From Streptomyces sp. BHT-5-2 (GTDB lineage: Bacteria > Actinomycetota > Actinomycetes > Streptomycetales > Streptomycetaceae), in assembly GCF_019774615.1 (NCBI RefSeq), contig NZ_CP081496.1, positions 1,488,001 through 1,552,000 of the forward strand: a stretch of 64,000 nt of DNA. Direction: 5' to 3'. The position numbers and the translations under genes are program-made. The notes under the pieces were generated by a model. It made no database searches and had not been told where the DNA came from. It saw only the letters and a program-made list of their open reading frames with translations. Shown here piece by piece: positions 18,637 to 27,033 of this stretch. The stretch's first letter is position 1. Each line of letters starts with the position of its first letter.

Positions 18637-20955
18637 TCAACGGTCCACTTTCTCACCCGAGCCGGAGGGCCCGGACTTTTCCGATCCGGTGTCCGGCGCG
18701 GGGTCACTCGGCTGCTCGGGGCCGCCGCCGGCCGTGTCACCGTCCTCGCCGTCCTTGTCCTCGGCGGCGGAACCGCCGTTGTCCTCGTCGTTTCCCTCGT
18801 CCTCGGGGTCCTCGGCGGCCGCCCGCTTGCGCTGGAGGTAGATCCGGACGCCGGCGAGCACGAGCAGCAGGACACCGCCGGCGATGACGAGCATCACAGT
18901 GGCGGTGATCTCGGTGACGTTCACGCGGAACGTCATGGGCTCACCGTAGGGCTTGCCGTCCGAGGTGTAGAGCTGGGCGGTCACCCAGGCGAGACCGTTG
19001 GCGTTCGCCGTGGTCTCGAACTTGAACGACTGGCTGTGGCCGCCGTCCACCTTGATCAGTTGTGACTTGCCCACGTCCAGGCGGTTGGGCTGTGAGGAGG
19101 TCAGCTTCAGGGTCAGGCCCTTGACGCCCTGCAGGAGGTTGTTCTGGACCGTCACCGGGATCGTGGCGCTGCGGCCGGAGAGCGTCGCCTCCGACTTGGG
19201 GATCAGATGGACCTTCTTGGACAGGCCGTCGAGATAGCCGCGGACCGAGGCGCGGAAGGCGGCTGCGCCCTTGGTGTCGCCCCGCCAAGACGTGGACATC
19301 TCGCGCATTATGGCGTTGCCGAACGGGGTGACCACGCGCTCCGGCTGGGCCAGGACCACCTGGAAGTCGGCCAGGGCGGTCTGGGTGTCCTCGATCTGCT
19401 GGAAGGCGTCGCCGGGCAGCTCCTCCCGACGCAGCCACGACGGGTACGCGGAGCGGGCGGGGATCTGGCGGTTGGCGTCCGGGTCGGGCTTGGCCTTGGC
19501 GGCGTCGCCGAGTTTCGTCGGCTGGACCCAGCCCGCCGACTCCAGGTTCCGCAGCGCGCCCGCCATCGCCTGGGCCTGGCTCAGCGAGGGCATCCGCTGC
19601 GGTGCGACGACGATGCTGCGCTGCTGCTCCGGATTCTCCAGGCCGATCATCTGAGCCTCGGCGAGGAACTCCTGGATCGCCAGGCTGGCGTTCCCGGATT
19701 TCGACATGTCGCCTTCGAAGGCCCGGGACAGCTGGGTGTCGGTGACGATGGCGGTGTTGCCGCCGCCGATGGGCCGGGCGGCGGTCGGGGTGTACGGCAG
19801 GCTGTTGTCCCGCAGGCTGTCGCTGCGGGTGATGACGTTGTGGGCGCCGGCCGACGTGGCGACGTCGACGACCGAGGAGTCGATGGCGCCGTTCACCGGC
19901 CAGGTGAAGTCGGTGCGCGGCTTCACCCCGAGGATGGTGTCCACGGCCTTCGAGGCGAGTTCGGTGGCCGGGCCGAGGTGGCTGAGCGAGCTGGGCACGC
20001 TCTTGCCGTGGTGGGCGAGCGAGGCCAGGTCCGGGTCGCCGAACGGCAGGGCGACGACCTCGTGGCCCTTCACGGCGTTCTCGAGATCGTTGAGCCACTG
20101 CTTGGCGACGGCTTGGTTCTTGCCCATCGGGCCGTCCGGGCCGTGCACGCGGTACGGCTTGGTCATCGCGTCGACGGTCGCGAGCAGATCGGGGTCGATG
20201 ACAAAGGTCACCGGGAGGTTCTTGCCGAGCTCGACCATCTTCTGGAGCCGGCCGCCGTCCGCGATCTCCGCGGCGAGGTCGTCGTTGCGGAAGACGGGAG
20301 TCTGCTGGGCGTCGGCACCGGTCTCGGCCGTGAGGTGGGTGGTGGAGATCAGCGGCCACAGGTACGTGAGCTGGGTCTTCTTCGCCGGGGCGGCGCCTTG
20401 CCAGGGCAGGAAGGTCCGGTCGATGCCGAGGACCTGGTCGTAGGGCGAGCTCGCGGTGTGCCCGGACAGGGTGACCCCGAGTGGGTAGACGCCGTCGTCG
20501 CTGAGACCGAGGTCCTTGACCGGGACATTGACGGTGAAGGGCCGGCTGGCGCCCGGATCCAGCTTGTCGATCTTCTCGGTGTGGTTGTCGATCTCCTTGC
20601 CGTCCGCCCCCGGCAGATACCCGGTGCGCTTCGTCACAGCCTCGATGGAGCTGCGGTCGTTGAGCGCGGAGCCGCGGTGCAGTCCGACGTGGGCGTTGGT
20701 GATCGAGCTCTTGCTGTCGTTGGTCAGCGTGCCGGAGACGGTGACGGTGTCGTCCTTGCCGGGGGCGGCCGGCGACATCGCGTTGATCGTGACATTCACC
20801 GGGTGCGCGTCGGTCGGCGCCGCCTTGGCCGCGGGGGCGGGCAGGACCTGCAGCGTTCCTACCAGCAGGGGTACCCCGGTGAGCAGCGTCACGGTCCTGC
20901 GCAGCCACCGGCCACGCGGCCGTTCAGTCGCCTGGAACCCTGCCGCATCGGCCAC
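18637..20955 (-). CDS. DUF6049-type secreted, membrane-anchored protein
   Basis: Large (772 aa) envelope protein of unknown biochemical role, syntenic with the gene preceding mviN in mycobacteria. It has an N-terminal signal-like segment (RTVTLLTGVPLLVGTLQVLPAPAAKAAP), a beta-rich repeat region, a central domain with LTYLWPLISTTHL and VVALPFGDPDLASL, and a C-terminal membrane anchor (ATVMLVIAGGVLLLVLAGVRIYL, about residues 683-705) with a very acidic Gly/Asp/Glu cytoplasmic tail. It probably opens the minus-strand operon that includes murJ, so an envelope-assembly role is plausible by context only. Confidence 0.88.
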   Translation of the reverse strand: MADAAGFQATERPRGRWLRRTVTLLTGVPLLVGTLQVLPAPAAKAAPTDAHPVNVTINAMSPAAPGKDDTVTVSGTLTNDSKSSITNAHVGLHRGSALNDRSSIEAVTKRTGYLPGADGKEIDNHTEKIDKLDPGASRPFTVNVPVKDLGLSDDGVYPLGVTLSGHTASSPYDQVLGIDRTFLPWQGAAPAKKTQLTYLWPLISTTHLTAETGADAQQTPVFRNDDLAAEIADGGRLQKMVELGKNLPVTFVIDPDLLATVDAMTKPYRVHGPDGPMGKNQAVAKQWLNDLENAVKGHEVVALPFGDPDLASLAHHGKSVPSSLSHLGPATELASKAVDTILGVKPRTDFTWPVNGAIDSSVVDVATSAGAHNVITRSDSLRDNSLPYTPTAARPIGGGNTAIVTDTQLSRAFEGDMSKSGNASLAIQEFLAEAQMIGLENPEQQRSIVVAPQRMPSLSQAQAMAGALRNLESAGWVQPTKLGDAAKAKPDPDANRQIPARSAYPSWLRREELPGDAFQQIEDTQTALADFQVVLAQPERVVTPFGNAIMREMSTSWRGDTKGAAAFRASVRGYLDGLSKKVHLIPKSEATLSGRSATIPVTVQNNLLQGVKGLTLKLTSSQPNRLDVGKSQLIKVDGGHSQSFKFETTANANGLAWVTAQLYTSDGKPYGEPMTFRVNVTEITATVMLVIAGGVLLLVLAGVRIYLQRKRAAAEDPEDEGNDEDNGGSAAEDKDGEDGDTAGGGPEQPSDPAPDTGSEKSGPSGSGEKVDR

Positions 20956-21141
20956 GCGCTCGCCCGTCCCTCGTCGTCGTCAGTGGTCGTCGGAATGTGC
21001 GTCCACGAATGGTAACGAGGCCCGGCGCGCCGTAGTGCCGGGGACTGCGCCACATGATCACCACACCGGGAGTCTGTGTACCCCTTGTCCCCTTTATCAA
21101 CGTGACGCCGGGTGCTGCGCGGCCACGTACCCTTTTCTGTT

Positions 21142-22617
21142 GTGCCGAACGCCAACAATGACTTCCCCACCACGCAGACCGAGCGGACTACGCAGCCGAC
21201 GGACGCGCTGAACGACGCGCAGCGCCGTGCCGTGAGCGAACTGCTGCGGGTGTCCCCCGTCGCGGACGATCTGGCCCGCCGCTTCCAGGAGGCCGGGTTC
21301 ACGCTTGCCCTGGTCGGCGGGTCGGTCCGGGATGCGCTGCTCGGCCGGCTCGGCAACGATCTTGACTTCACCACCGACGCCCGGCCGGAGGACGTGCTGA
21401 AGATCGTCCGGCCTTGGGCGGACGCGGTCTGGGAGGTCGGTATCGCCTTCGGCACCGTCGGGTGCAAGAAGAGCTCGTTCGACATCGAGATCACGACCTA
21501 CCGGTCCGAGGCGTACGACCGGACCTCGCGCAAGCCCGAGGTGGCGTACGGCGACTCGATCGAGGCCGATCTGATCCGCCGGGACTTCACGGTCAACGCC
21601 ATGGCGGTGCTGCTTCCGCAGAAGGAGTTCGTCGACCCGCACGACGGGCTGGAGGACCTGGCGGCCCGGGTGCTGCGGACTCCGGGGACGCCGCAGGAGT
21701 CGTTCTCCGACGATCCGCTGCGGATGATGCGGGCGGCCCGCTTCTCCGCTCAGCTGGACTTCGAGGTGGCGCCCGAGGTCGTCGCGGCGATGACGGAGAT
21801 GGCGGAGCGCATCGAGATCGTCTCCGCGGAGCGGGTCCGTGACGAACTGAACAAGCTCCTTCTGGCGCCGAACCCGCGCAAGGGCCTGCGGCTGCTGGTC
21901 GAATCCGGGATCGCCGGCCGGGTACTGCCCGAGCTGCCCGCACTGCGGCTGGAGAGCGATGAGCACCACCGCCACAAGGACGTCTACGAGCACTCGCTGA
22001 CGGTGCTGGAACAGGCCATCGACCTTGAGGACGACGGGCCTGACCTGGTGCTGCGGCTGGCGGCGCTGCTGCACGACATCGGTAAGCCCAAGACGCGGCG
22101 CTTCGAGCAGGACGGTCGGGTCTCCTTCCACCACCACGAGGTGGTCGGGGCGAAGATGACCAAGAAGCGCATGACCGCCCTGAAGTACTCCAACGACCTG
22201 ATCAAGGACGTGGCGCGTCTGGTGGAGCTGCATCTGCGCTTCCACGGATACGGCACGGGCGAGTGGACGGACTCCGCGGTCCGCCGCTATGTCCGGGACG
22301 CGGGTCCGCTGCTGTCGCGTCTGCACAAGCTGACCCGCTCGGACTGCACCACCCGTAACAAGCGCAAGGCGGGGGCCCTGTCGCGCGCCTACGACGGGCT
22401 GGAGGAGCGCATCGCGCAGCTTCAGGAGCAGGAGGAGCTGGACGCGATCCGTCCGGACCTGGACGGCAACGCGATCATGGAGATTCTGGGCATCGGCCCT
22501 GGCCCGCAGATCGGCAAGGCGTACAAGCACATGCTGGAGCTGCGGCTGGAGCACGGCCCGCTGGAACACGAGACCGCGGTGGCCGCGCTCAAGGAATGGT
22601 GGTCCGCTCAGAGCTGA
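21142..22617 (+). CDS. pcnA: CCA tRNA nucleotidyltransferase / polynucleotide adenylyltransferase family
   Basis: Adds CCA to tRNA 3' ends. The 491-residue product has the nucleotidyltransferase head with LVGGSVRDALLG and the metal-binding DLDFTTDA, the RRDFTVNAM motif, RNA-binding neck helices and a C-terminal HD domain (LAALLHDIGKPKTR and HHHEVVGA). I chose GTG 21142 (VPNANNDFPTTQ); the frame continues to 21112. No ribosome-binding site is visible just upstream, so the mRNA may be leaderless. It is divergent from the DUF6049 gene, in a conserved position. Confidence 0.95.
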   Translation: MPNANNDFPTTQTERTTQPTDALNDAQRRAVSELLRVSPVADDLARRFQEAGFTLALVGGSVRDALLGRLGNDLDFTTDARPEDVLKIVRPWADAVWEVGIAFGTVGCKKSSFDIEITTYRSEAYDRTSRKPEVAYGDSIEADLIRRDFTVNAMAVLLPQKEFVDPHDGLEDLAARVLRTPGTPQESFSDDPLRMMRAARFSAQLDFEVAPEVVAAMTEMAERIEIVSAERVRDELNKLLLAPNPRKGLRLLVESGIAGRVLPELPALRLESDEHHRHKDVYEHSLTVLEQAIDLEDDGPDLVLRLAALLHDIGKPKTRRFEQDGRVSFHHHEVVGAKMTKKRMTALKYSNDLIKDVARLVELHLRFHGYGTGEWTDSAVRRYVRDAGPLLSRLHKLTRSDCTTRNKRKAGALSRAYDGLEERIAQLQEQEELDAIRPDLDGNAIMEILGIGPGPQIGKAYKHMLELRLEHGPLEHETAVAALKEWWSAQS

Positions 22618-22668
22618 GGGCGCGGAAGCCCATACGGCAGGAGCCCGTGCGTCCGTGAAACCGGCGGT

Positions 22669-22753
22669 GTTTCACGTGAAACCGGGTTGTGCGCGACGGG
22701 GCGGCGTTTCACGTGAAACACGACGGCACATGATCGGCCGTTTCACGTGAAAC
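22669..22753. other. parS: Triple parS cluster between pcnA and the next gene
   Basis: Perfect parS sites at 22669-22682, 22706-22719 and 22740-22753, spaced 37 and 34 bp, in a convergent intergenic region. Confidence 0.95.
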
Positions 22754-22790
22754 ACCGCCCCTCTCGCTATCCGAGAACCTTGCGCGTGCG

Positions 22791-23393
22791 CTACTTGGTG
22801 GGGGTCAGGCAGAGGACCATGGCCGTGTCGGCCCGCCGGCGGCGGTGCACCGTCTTGACGTAGGCGTCCTGTCCCGCGGAGCACACCGACGGGTCGGAGG
22901 AGCCGTTGTGCACCGCGGTGACCTTGTACTGGGCCTCCGCCGTTCCGCAGTCCACCACGGCCAGACCGTCGTCCAGTGCACTGCTGGACTTCTTGACGCA
23001 GTCACCGGCCTCGGCGCTGTCCGCGTCGTCCAGGCTGCTGATCCAGGCGGCCGCGATGACCATCAGGCCGATGACGACGCCAGCGCCCCGCAGCACCGCC
23101 TTGGGTGATCGGCGCGGACGGGTCGGCTGGGGAGGGACGGGCGGCCCGCCCTGCGGATAGGGCTGCTGCGGTGCCTGCGGAAAGCCGGGATGCGGCTGCT
23201 GGCCGTACGGAGGTTGGGGTTGCTGAGGGTAGGCGTATCCGACCTGGGGTGCCGGTCCGCCCTGCTGCTGCCCGAACGGGGATGCTCCGTAAGGGACTTG
23301 TGGCGGCGGAGCCTGTGGATAGGGGGCCTGGCCGTACGGCTGCTGCGCGTATGGGTTCTGGCCGTACGGGCTGTGCCCCTGCGGCGTGGTCAT
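22791..23393 (-). CDS. Pro/Gln/Tyr-rich single-pass membrane protein (LppU-like)
   Basis: A 200-residue protein. The N-terminal half is a disordered repeat of PYGQ/PYPQ-type units (about residues 1-100). It is followed by a basic stretch, one membrane segment (LRGAGVVIGLMVIAAAWIS, about 108-126), and an extracytoplasmic domain with four cysteines (AGDCVKK, VVDCGTA, SVCSAGQ and VLCLTP) that could form two disulfides. The C-terminal domain resembles the LppU/SCO3897-type Streptomyces family; its function is unknown. ATG at 23391-23393 has a good upstream GGGGGATTC context. It is convergent with pcnA. Confidence 0.8.
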   Translation of the reverse strand: MTTPQGHSPYGQNPYAQQPYGQAPYPQAPPPQVPYGASPFGQQQGGPAPQVGYAYPQQPQPPYGQQPHPGFPQAPQQPYPQGGPPVPPQPTRPRRSPKAVLRGAGVVIGLMVIAAAWISSLDDADSAEAGDCVKKSSSALDDGLAVVDCGTAEAQYKVTAVHNGSSDPSVCSAGQDAYVKTVHRRRRADTAMVLCLTPTK

Positions 23394-23516
23394 GGGAATC
23401 CCCCGATGGTGGTGCGTCCGGAAGTGATCTGTCCGAACGTGTGAATGACGCCCCGTAAGGTATCTGCTCCGGCGGGGTGGCATTGCTCGGGCGAGGGCGG
23501 CAGTCCGCCGGAGCGT

Positions 23517-24785
23517 TCAATGAGCTCCACGGTGTGCGAAGCGGGCCAGGGCTGTGGCGACCACGGCGTAGAGCGCGGCGACCGCGATGATCAGTACTGC
23601 CGAGCGCCCGTCGGGCGGCAGCATCAGGGCGGCCACCGCGGCGGCGCCGACGAACGCGACGTTGAACAGCACGTCGTAGATGGCGAATACGCGGCCGCGG
23701 AAGGCGTCGTCGATCGAGGACTGGACCACCGTGTCCGTGGTGATCTTGGTGCCTTGGGTGCCCAGGCCGAGGACGAACGCGGCCACCAGCATCGGCGCCG
23801 GCCGGAAGAACAGTCCGAGTGCGGGGGCCAGGACCGCGCCCGAGGCGGCGCAGCAGGCCATCCAGCCGAAGGCGCCGAGGCGCCCGACCGCCGAGGGCGT
23901 GACCACCGCGGCCGCGAAGAACCCGGCTCCCGACACGGCGACGGTCACGCCGAGCAGCGCCAGGCCCTTGGACGTGCTGCTGGACCAGGCGTAGCGGCAC
24001 AGCATCAGCACCATGACCGTCAGCGCGCCGTAGCAGAAGCGGACCAGCGTCATCGCGGTGAGCGCACCGGACGGCGTGGGGCGCGCGGCGAGATGACGCA
24101 GCCCCTCCACCAGCCCCCGCGCGGTGCTGAACAGTGCTTCTTTCAGGCGGGGTTGGAGTACGGACGGATCGGGCCCGAGCAGTTGCGGAGTCATCCGCAG
24201 GGCGGTGAGGGCGGAGCAGAGATACAGCAGTGCGGCGAGCAGCACCACGATGACGTCCACGTCCGCGCCGGCCAGCCGGATGGCGAAGGCGAGTCCGCCG
24301 CCGGCGGTCATGGCGAGCGTTCCGGCCGTGGGGGCAAGGGAGTTGGCCATCACGAGCTGCTGGCCGCCGTCGACCACCCGCGGCAGGGCGGCCGAAAGCC
24401 CGGCCAGGACGAAGCGGTTCACCGCGGTCACGCACAGCGCGGAGACGTAGAAGAGCCAGTCCGGGACCTGTAGCGCGATCAGTACCGCGGTGAGCGCGGC
24501 GAGCAGGGTGCGCAGCAGGTTGCCGTAGAGCAGGACCTGTCGCCGGCGCCAGCGGTCCAGCAGGACGCCGGTGAACGGTCCGAGGAGGGAGTACGGCAGC
24601 AGCAGGATCGCCATGGCGGAGGCGATCGCCTCGGGCGACGCCTGTTTCTCGGGCGAGAAGATGACGAAGGTGGCGAGCGCTGCCTGGAACACCCCGTCGG
24701 CGGCCTGGGAGAGAAGCCGTGCGGCAAGGAGCGAACGGAAGTCGCGCAGGCGGAGTAACACGCGGAGATCGCGCACAGCATGCAT
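23517..24785 (-). CDS. MFS transporter
   Basis: Major facilitator superfamily membrane carrier (422 aa, about 12 membrane segments), substrate unknown. The loop 2-3 motif appears as LDRWRRRQVLLYGN, followed by LLRTLLAALTAVLI, and the second half repeats the fold. ATG 24785 is preferred to the upstream in-frame ATG at 24800 because it directly precedes the first amphipathic segment (MHAVRDLRVLLRL). It lies downstream of and in the same orientation as ino1, separated by a strong hairpin, so it is probably a separate transcript. Confidence 0.88.
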   Translation of the reverse strand: MHAVRDLRVLLRLRDFRSLLAARLLSQAADGVFQAALATFVIFSPEKQASPEAIASAMAILLLPYSLLGPFTGVLLDRWRRRQVLLYGNLLRTLLAALTAVLIALQVPDWLFYVSALCVTAVNRFVLAGLSAALPRVVDGGQQLVMANSLAPTAGTLAMTAGGGLAFAIRLAGADVDVIVVLLAALLYLCSALTALRMTPQLLGPDPSVLQPRLKEALFSTARGLVEGLRHLAARPTPSGALTAMTLVRFCYGALTVMVLMLCRYAWSSSTSKGLALLGVTVAVSGAGFFAAAVVTPSAVGRLGAFGWMACCAASGAVLAPALGLFFRPAPMLVAAFVLGLGTQGTKITTDTVVQSSIDDAFRGRVFAIYDVLFNVAFVGAAAVAALMLPPDGRSAVLIIAVAALYAVVATALARFAHRGAH

Positions 24786-24807
24786 GAGGCACAGCCTCAC
24801 ACAGCCC

Positions 24808-24840
24808 GCCGGCCTCCGGGAGGAATACCCGGAGGCCGGC
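24808..24840 (-). terminator. Terminator after ino1
   Basis: Perfect 13-bp inverted repeat GCCGGCCTCCGGG / CCCGGAGGCCGGC with a 7-nt loop, 22 bp beyond the ino1 stop. No T-tract, as is common in Streptomyces. Confidence 0.75.
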
Positions 24841-24861
24841 GAAGTGAGGATGCGGGAGCGG

Positions 24862-25944
24862 TCAGCGCTCGACCTCGCCCCGGATGAACTTCTCGACGTT
24901 CTCCCGGGCCTCGTCGTCGAAGTACTGCACCGGCGGCGACTTCATGAAGTACGAGGAGGCGGAGAGGATCGGGCCGCCGATGCCGCGGTCCTTGGCGATC
25001 TTGGCGGCGCGCAGCGCGTCGATGATGACACCCGCGGAGTTCGGGGAGTCCCAGACCTCGAGCTTGTACTCCAGGTTCAGCGGGACGTCACCGAAGGCAC
25101 GGCCCTCCAGGCGGACGTAGGCCCACTTGCGGTCGTCCAGCCAGGCGACGTAGTCGGACGGGCCGATGTGGACGTTCTTCTCGCCCAGCTCGCGGTCGGG
25201 GATCTGGGAGGTGACGGCCTGCGTCTTGGAGATCTTCTTGGACTCCAGGCGGTCGCGCTCCAGCATGTTCTTGAAGTCCATGTTGCCGCCGACGTTCAGC
25301 TGCATCGTGCGGTCCAGGATGACGCCCCGGTCCTCGAAGAGCTTGGCCATCACACGGTGCGTGATGGTGGCGCCGACCTGCGACTTGATGTCGTCCCCGA
25401 CGATCGGCACACCGGCCTCGGTGAACTTGTCCGCCCACTCCTTGGTGCCGGCGATGAAGACCGGGAGGGCGTTGACGAACGCGACCTTGGCGTCGATGGC
25501 GCACTGGGCGTAGTACTTCGCCGCGTCCTCGGAGCCAACAGGGAGGTAGCAGACCAGGACGTCGACCTGCTTGTCCTTGAGGACCTGGACGATGTCGACC
25601 GGGGCCTCCGGGGACTCCTCGATCGTCTCCCGGTAGTACTTGCCGAGGCCGTCGAGGGTGTGGCCGCGCTGGACCCGGACGCCGGCGTTCGGCACGTCGC
25701 AGATCTTGATGGTGTTGTTCTCGCTGGCGCCGATGGCGTCGGCGAGGTCCAGGCCGACCTTCTTGGCGTCGACGTCGAAGGCGGCCACGAACTCGATGTC
25801 ACGGACGTGGTAGTCGCCGAACTGCACGTGCATGAGGCCGGGCACGCGGTTGTCGGGGTCGGCGTCCTTGTAGTACTCGACGCCCTGTACCAGCGAGGCG
25901 GCGCAGTTGCCCACGCCGACAATGGCTACGCGAACCGAACCCAT
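24862..25944 (-). CDS. ino1: Inositol-3-phosphate synthase
   Basis: Converts glucose 6-phosphate to 1D-myo-inositol 3-phosphate, the first step to mycothiol and inositol phospholipids in actinobacteria. The 360-residue protein has the NAD-binding N-terminus [16 protein letters not shown], the conserved [10 protein letters not shown] and [15 protein letters not shown] motifs, and the [14 protein letters not shown] segment. Start is ATG at 25942-25944. A PadR regulator gene sits 59 bp upstream on the same strand, and its operator lies before padR, so the two are probably one autoregulated operon. Confidence 0.95.
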   Translation of the reverse strand: MGSVRVAIVGVGNCAASLVQGVEYYKDADPDNRVPGLMHVQFGDYHVRDIEFVAAFDVDAKKVGLDLADAIGASENNTIKICDVPNAGVRVQRGHTLDGLGKYYRETIEESPEAPVDIVQVLKDKQVDVLVCYLPVGSEDAAKYYAQCAIDAKVAFVNALPVFIAGTKEWADKFTEAGVPIVGDDIKSQVGATITHRVMAKLFEDRGVILDRTMQLNVGGNMDFKNMLERDRLESKKISKTQAVTSQIPDRELGEKNVHIGPSDYVAWLDDRKWAYVRLEGRAFGDVPLNLEYKLEVWDSPNSAGVIIDALRAAKIAKDRGIGGPILSASSYFMKSPPVQYFDDEARENVEKFIRGEVER

Positions 25945-26003
25945 TCCGGTTGCTCCCTGTGATCTCGATGAGGGCCTGTACGGCAGGGCCTCATGTGGTG
26001 GTG

Positions 26004-26672
26004 TCATTCGGACGGATCCGGCCGGGAACCACCCCGGTGCCGGGGCAGGCCGCCCGCATCTTTTGACTGGTTGCTCTCGTCCTGTGCCGCGGAGTCCGAT
26101 GTGCGCTGGTCGCGGCCGGCGCGCTCACTCTCGATGAGCTCGTTCAGCCAACGGACCTCGCGCTCCACGGACTCCATGCCGTGCCGCTGCAGTTCGAGGG
26201 TGTAGTCGTCCAGCCGCTCGCGGGTTCTGGCCAGGGAGGTGCGCATTTTCTCCAGGCGCTCCTCCAGCCGGCTGCGGCGGCCTTCCAGTACGCGCATCCG
26301 CACGTCCCGCGACGTCTGGCCGAAGAACGCGAAGCGGACACCGAAGTGCTCGTCCTCCCAGGCGTCCGGCCCGGAGTGGCTGAGCAGCTCCTCGAACTGC
26401 TCCTTGCCCGCCGGGGTCAGCCGGTAGACGATCTTGGCTCGGCGTCCGGTCAGCGCCGTGGGGGGAACGCCCTCCGGGGCGCCGCCCGTTTCCTCCACCA
26501 ACCAGCCGTTCGCGACAAGTGTCTTGAGGCAGGGGTAGAGGGTGCCGTAGCTGAACGCGCGGAAGACCCCGAGTGAGGTGTTGAGCCGCTTGCGCAACTC
26601 GTAACCGTGCATGGGGGATTCCCGGAGCAGGCCGAGGACGGCGAACTCGAGGATGCCGGAACGCCTGCTCAT
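26004..26672 (-). CDS. PadR family transcriptional regulator
   Basis: Winged-helix repressor of 222 residues: PadR domain at about residues 5-100 ([23 protein letters not shown] and [13 protein letters not shown]), a C-terminal helical dimerisation region (about 115-185) with coiled-coil character ([12 protein letters not shown]) and a polar tail. It is the first gene of the padR-ino1 pair. A perfect palindrome 40 bp upstream of the start is the likely operator, so it probably controls itself and ino1, linking inositol synthesis to an unknown signal. Confidence 0.92.
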   Translation of the reverse strand: MSRRSGILEFAVLGLLRESPMHGYELRKRLNTSLGVFRAFSYGTLYPCLKTLVANGWLVEETGGAPEGVPPTALTGRRAKIVYRLTPAGKEQFEELLSHSGPDAWEDEHFGVRFAFFGQTSRDVRMRVLEGRRSRLEERLEKMRTSLARTRERLDDYTLELQRHGMESVEREVRWLNELIESERAGRDQRTSDSAAQDESNQSKDAGGLPRHRGGSRPDPSE

Positions 26673-26712
26673 CCTCCGCCTCCTGGGCCCTGTGCGGTCT
26701 TTGTCTCGTGCT

Positions 26713-26733
26713 GATGTATCGACTCGATACATC
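26713..26733. promoter_or_regulatory. Predicted PadR operator
   Basis: Perfect 10-bp inverted repeat GATGTATCGA-c-TCGATACATC. It carries the ATGTAT...ATACAT core characteristic of PadR operators and lies between padR and the divergent PBP gene. Confidence 0.75.
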
Positions 26734-27033
26734 CAGACGATAGATCGGCACCCTGGGCGGAACAAGTGGTCGGACGGTGAACGGCGTCACATCACTTATT
26801 CGTGCGACGCAACCTGACTGTTTTGGAGTGAATTTCAACGCTGGGCAGGTTTTGGCCGTGCGTAGTCTGTGCGGCATGCAGACTGCCGGGAACCGTGGGC
26901 CTATACGTGACGTCCCTGACCTCGGTGTAGTGCGGCCCGCGCGTCAGGAACGGGTCGTGCATCGGGGGGACCTGATGACAACAGCCGCCTTCAGGCGACG
27001 AGAAAGCGCGCCTGCCCGAGGAGTATTCGTTCC

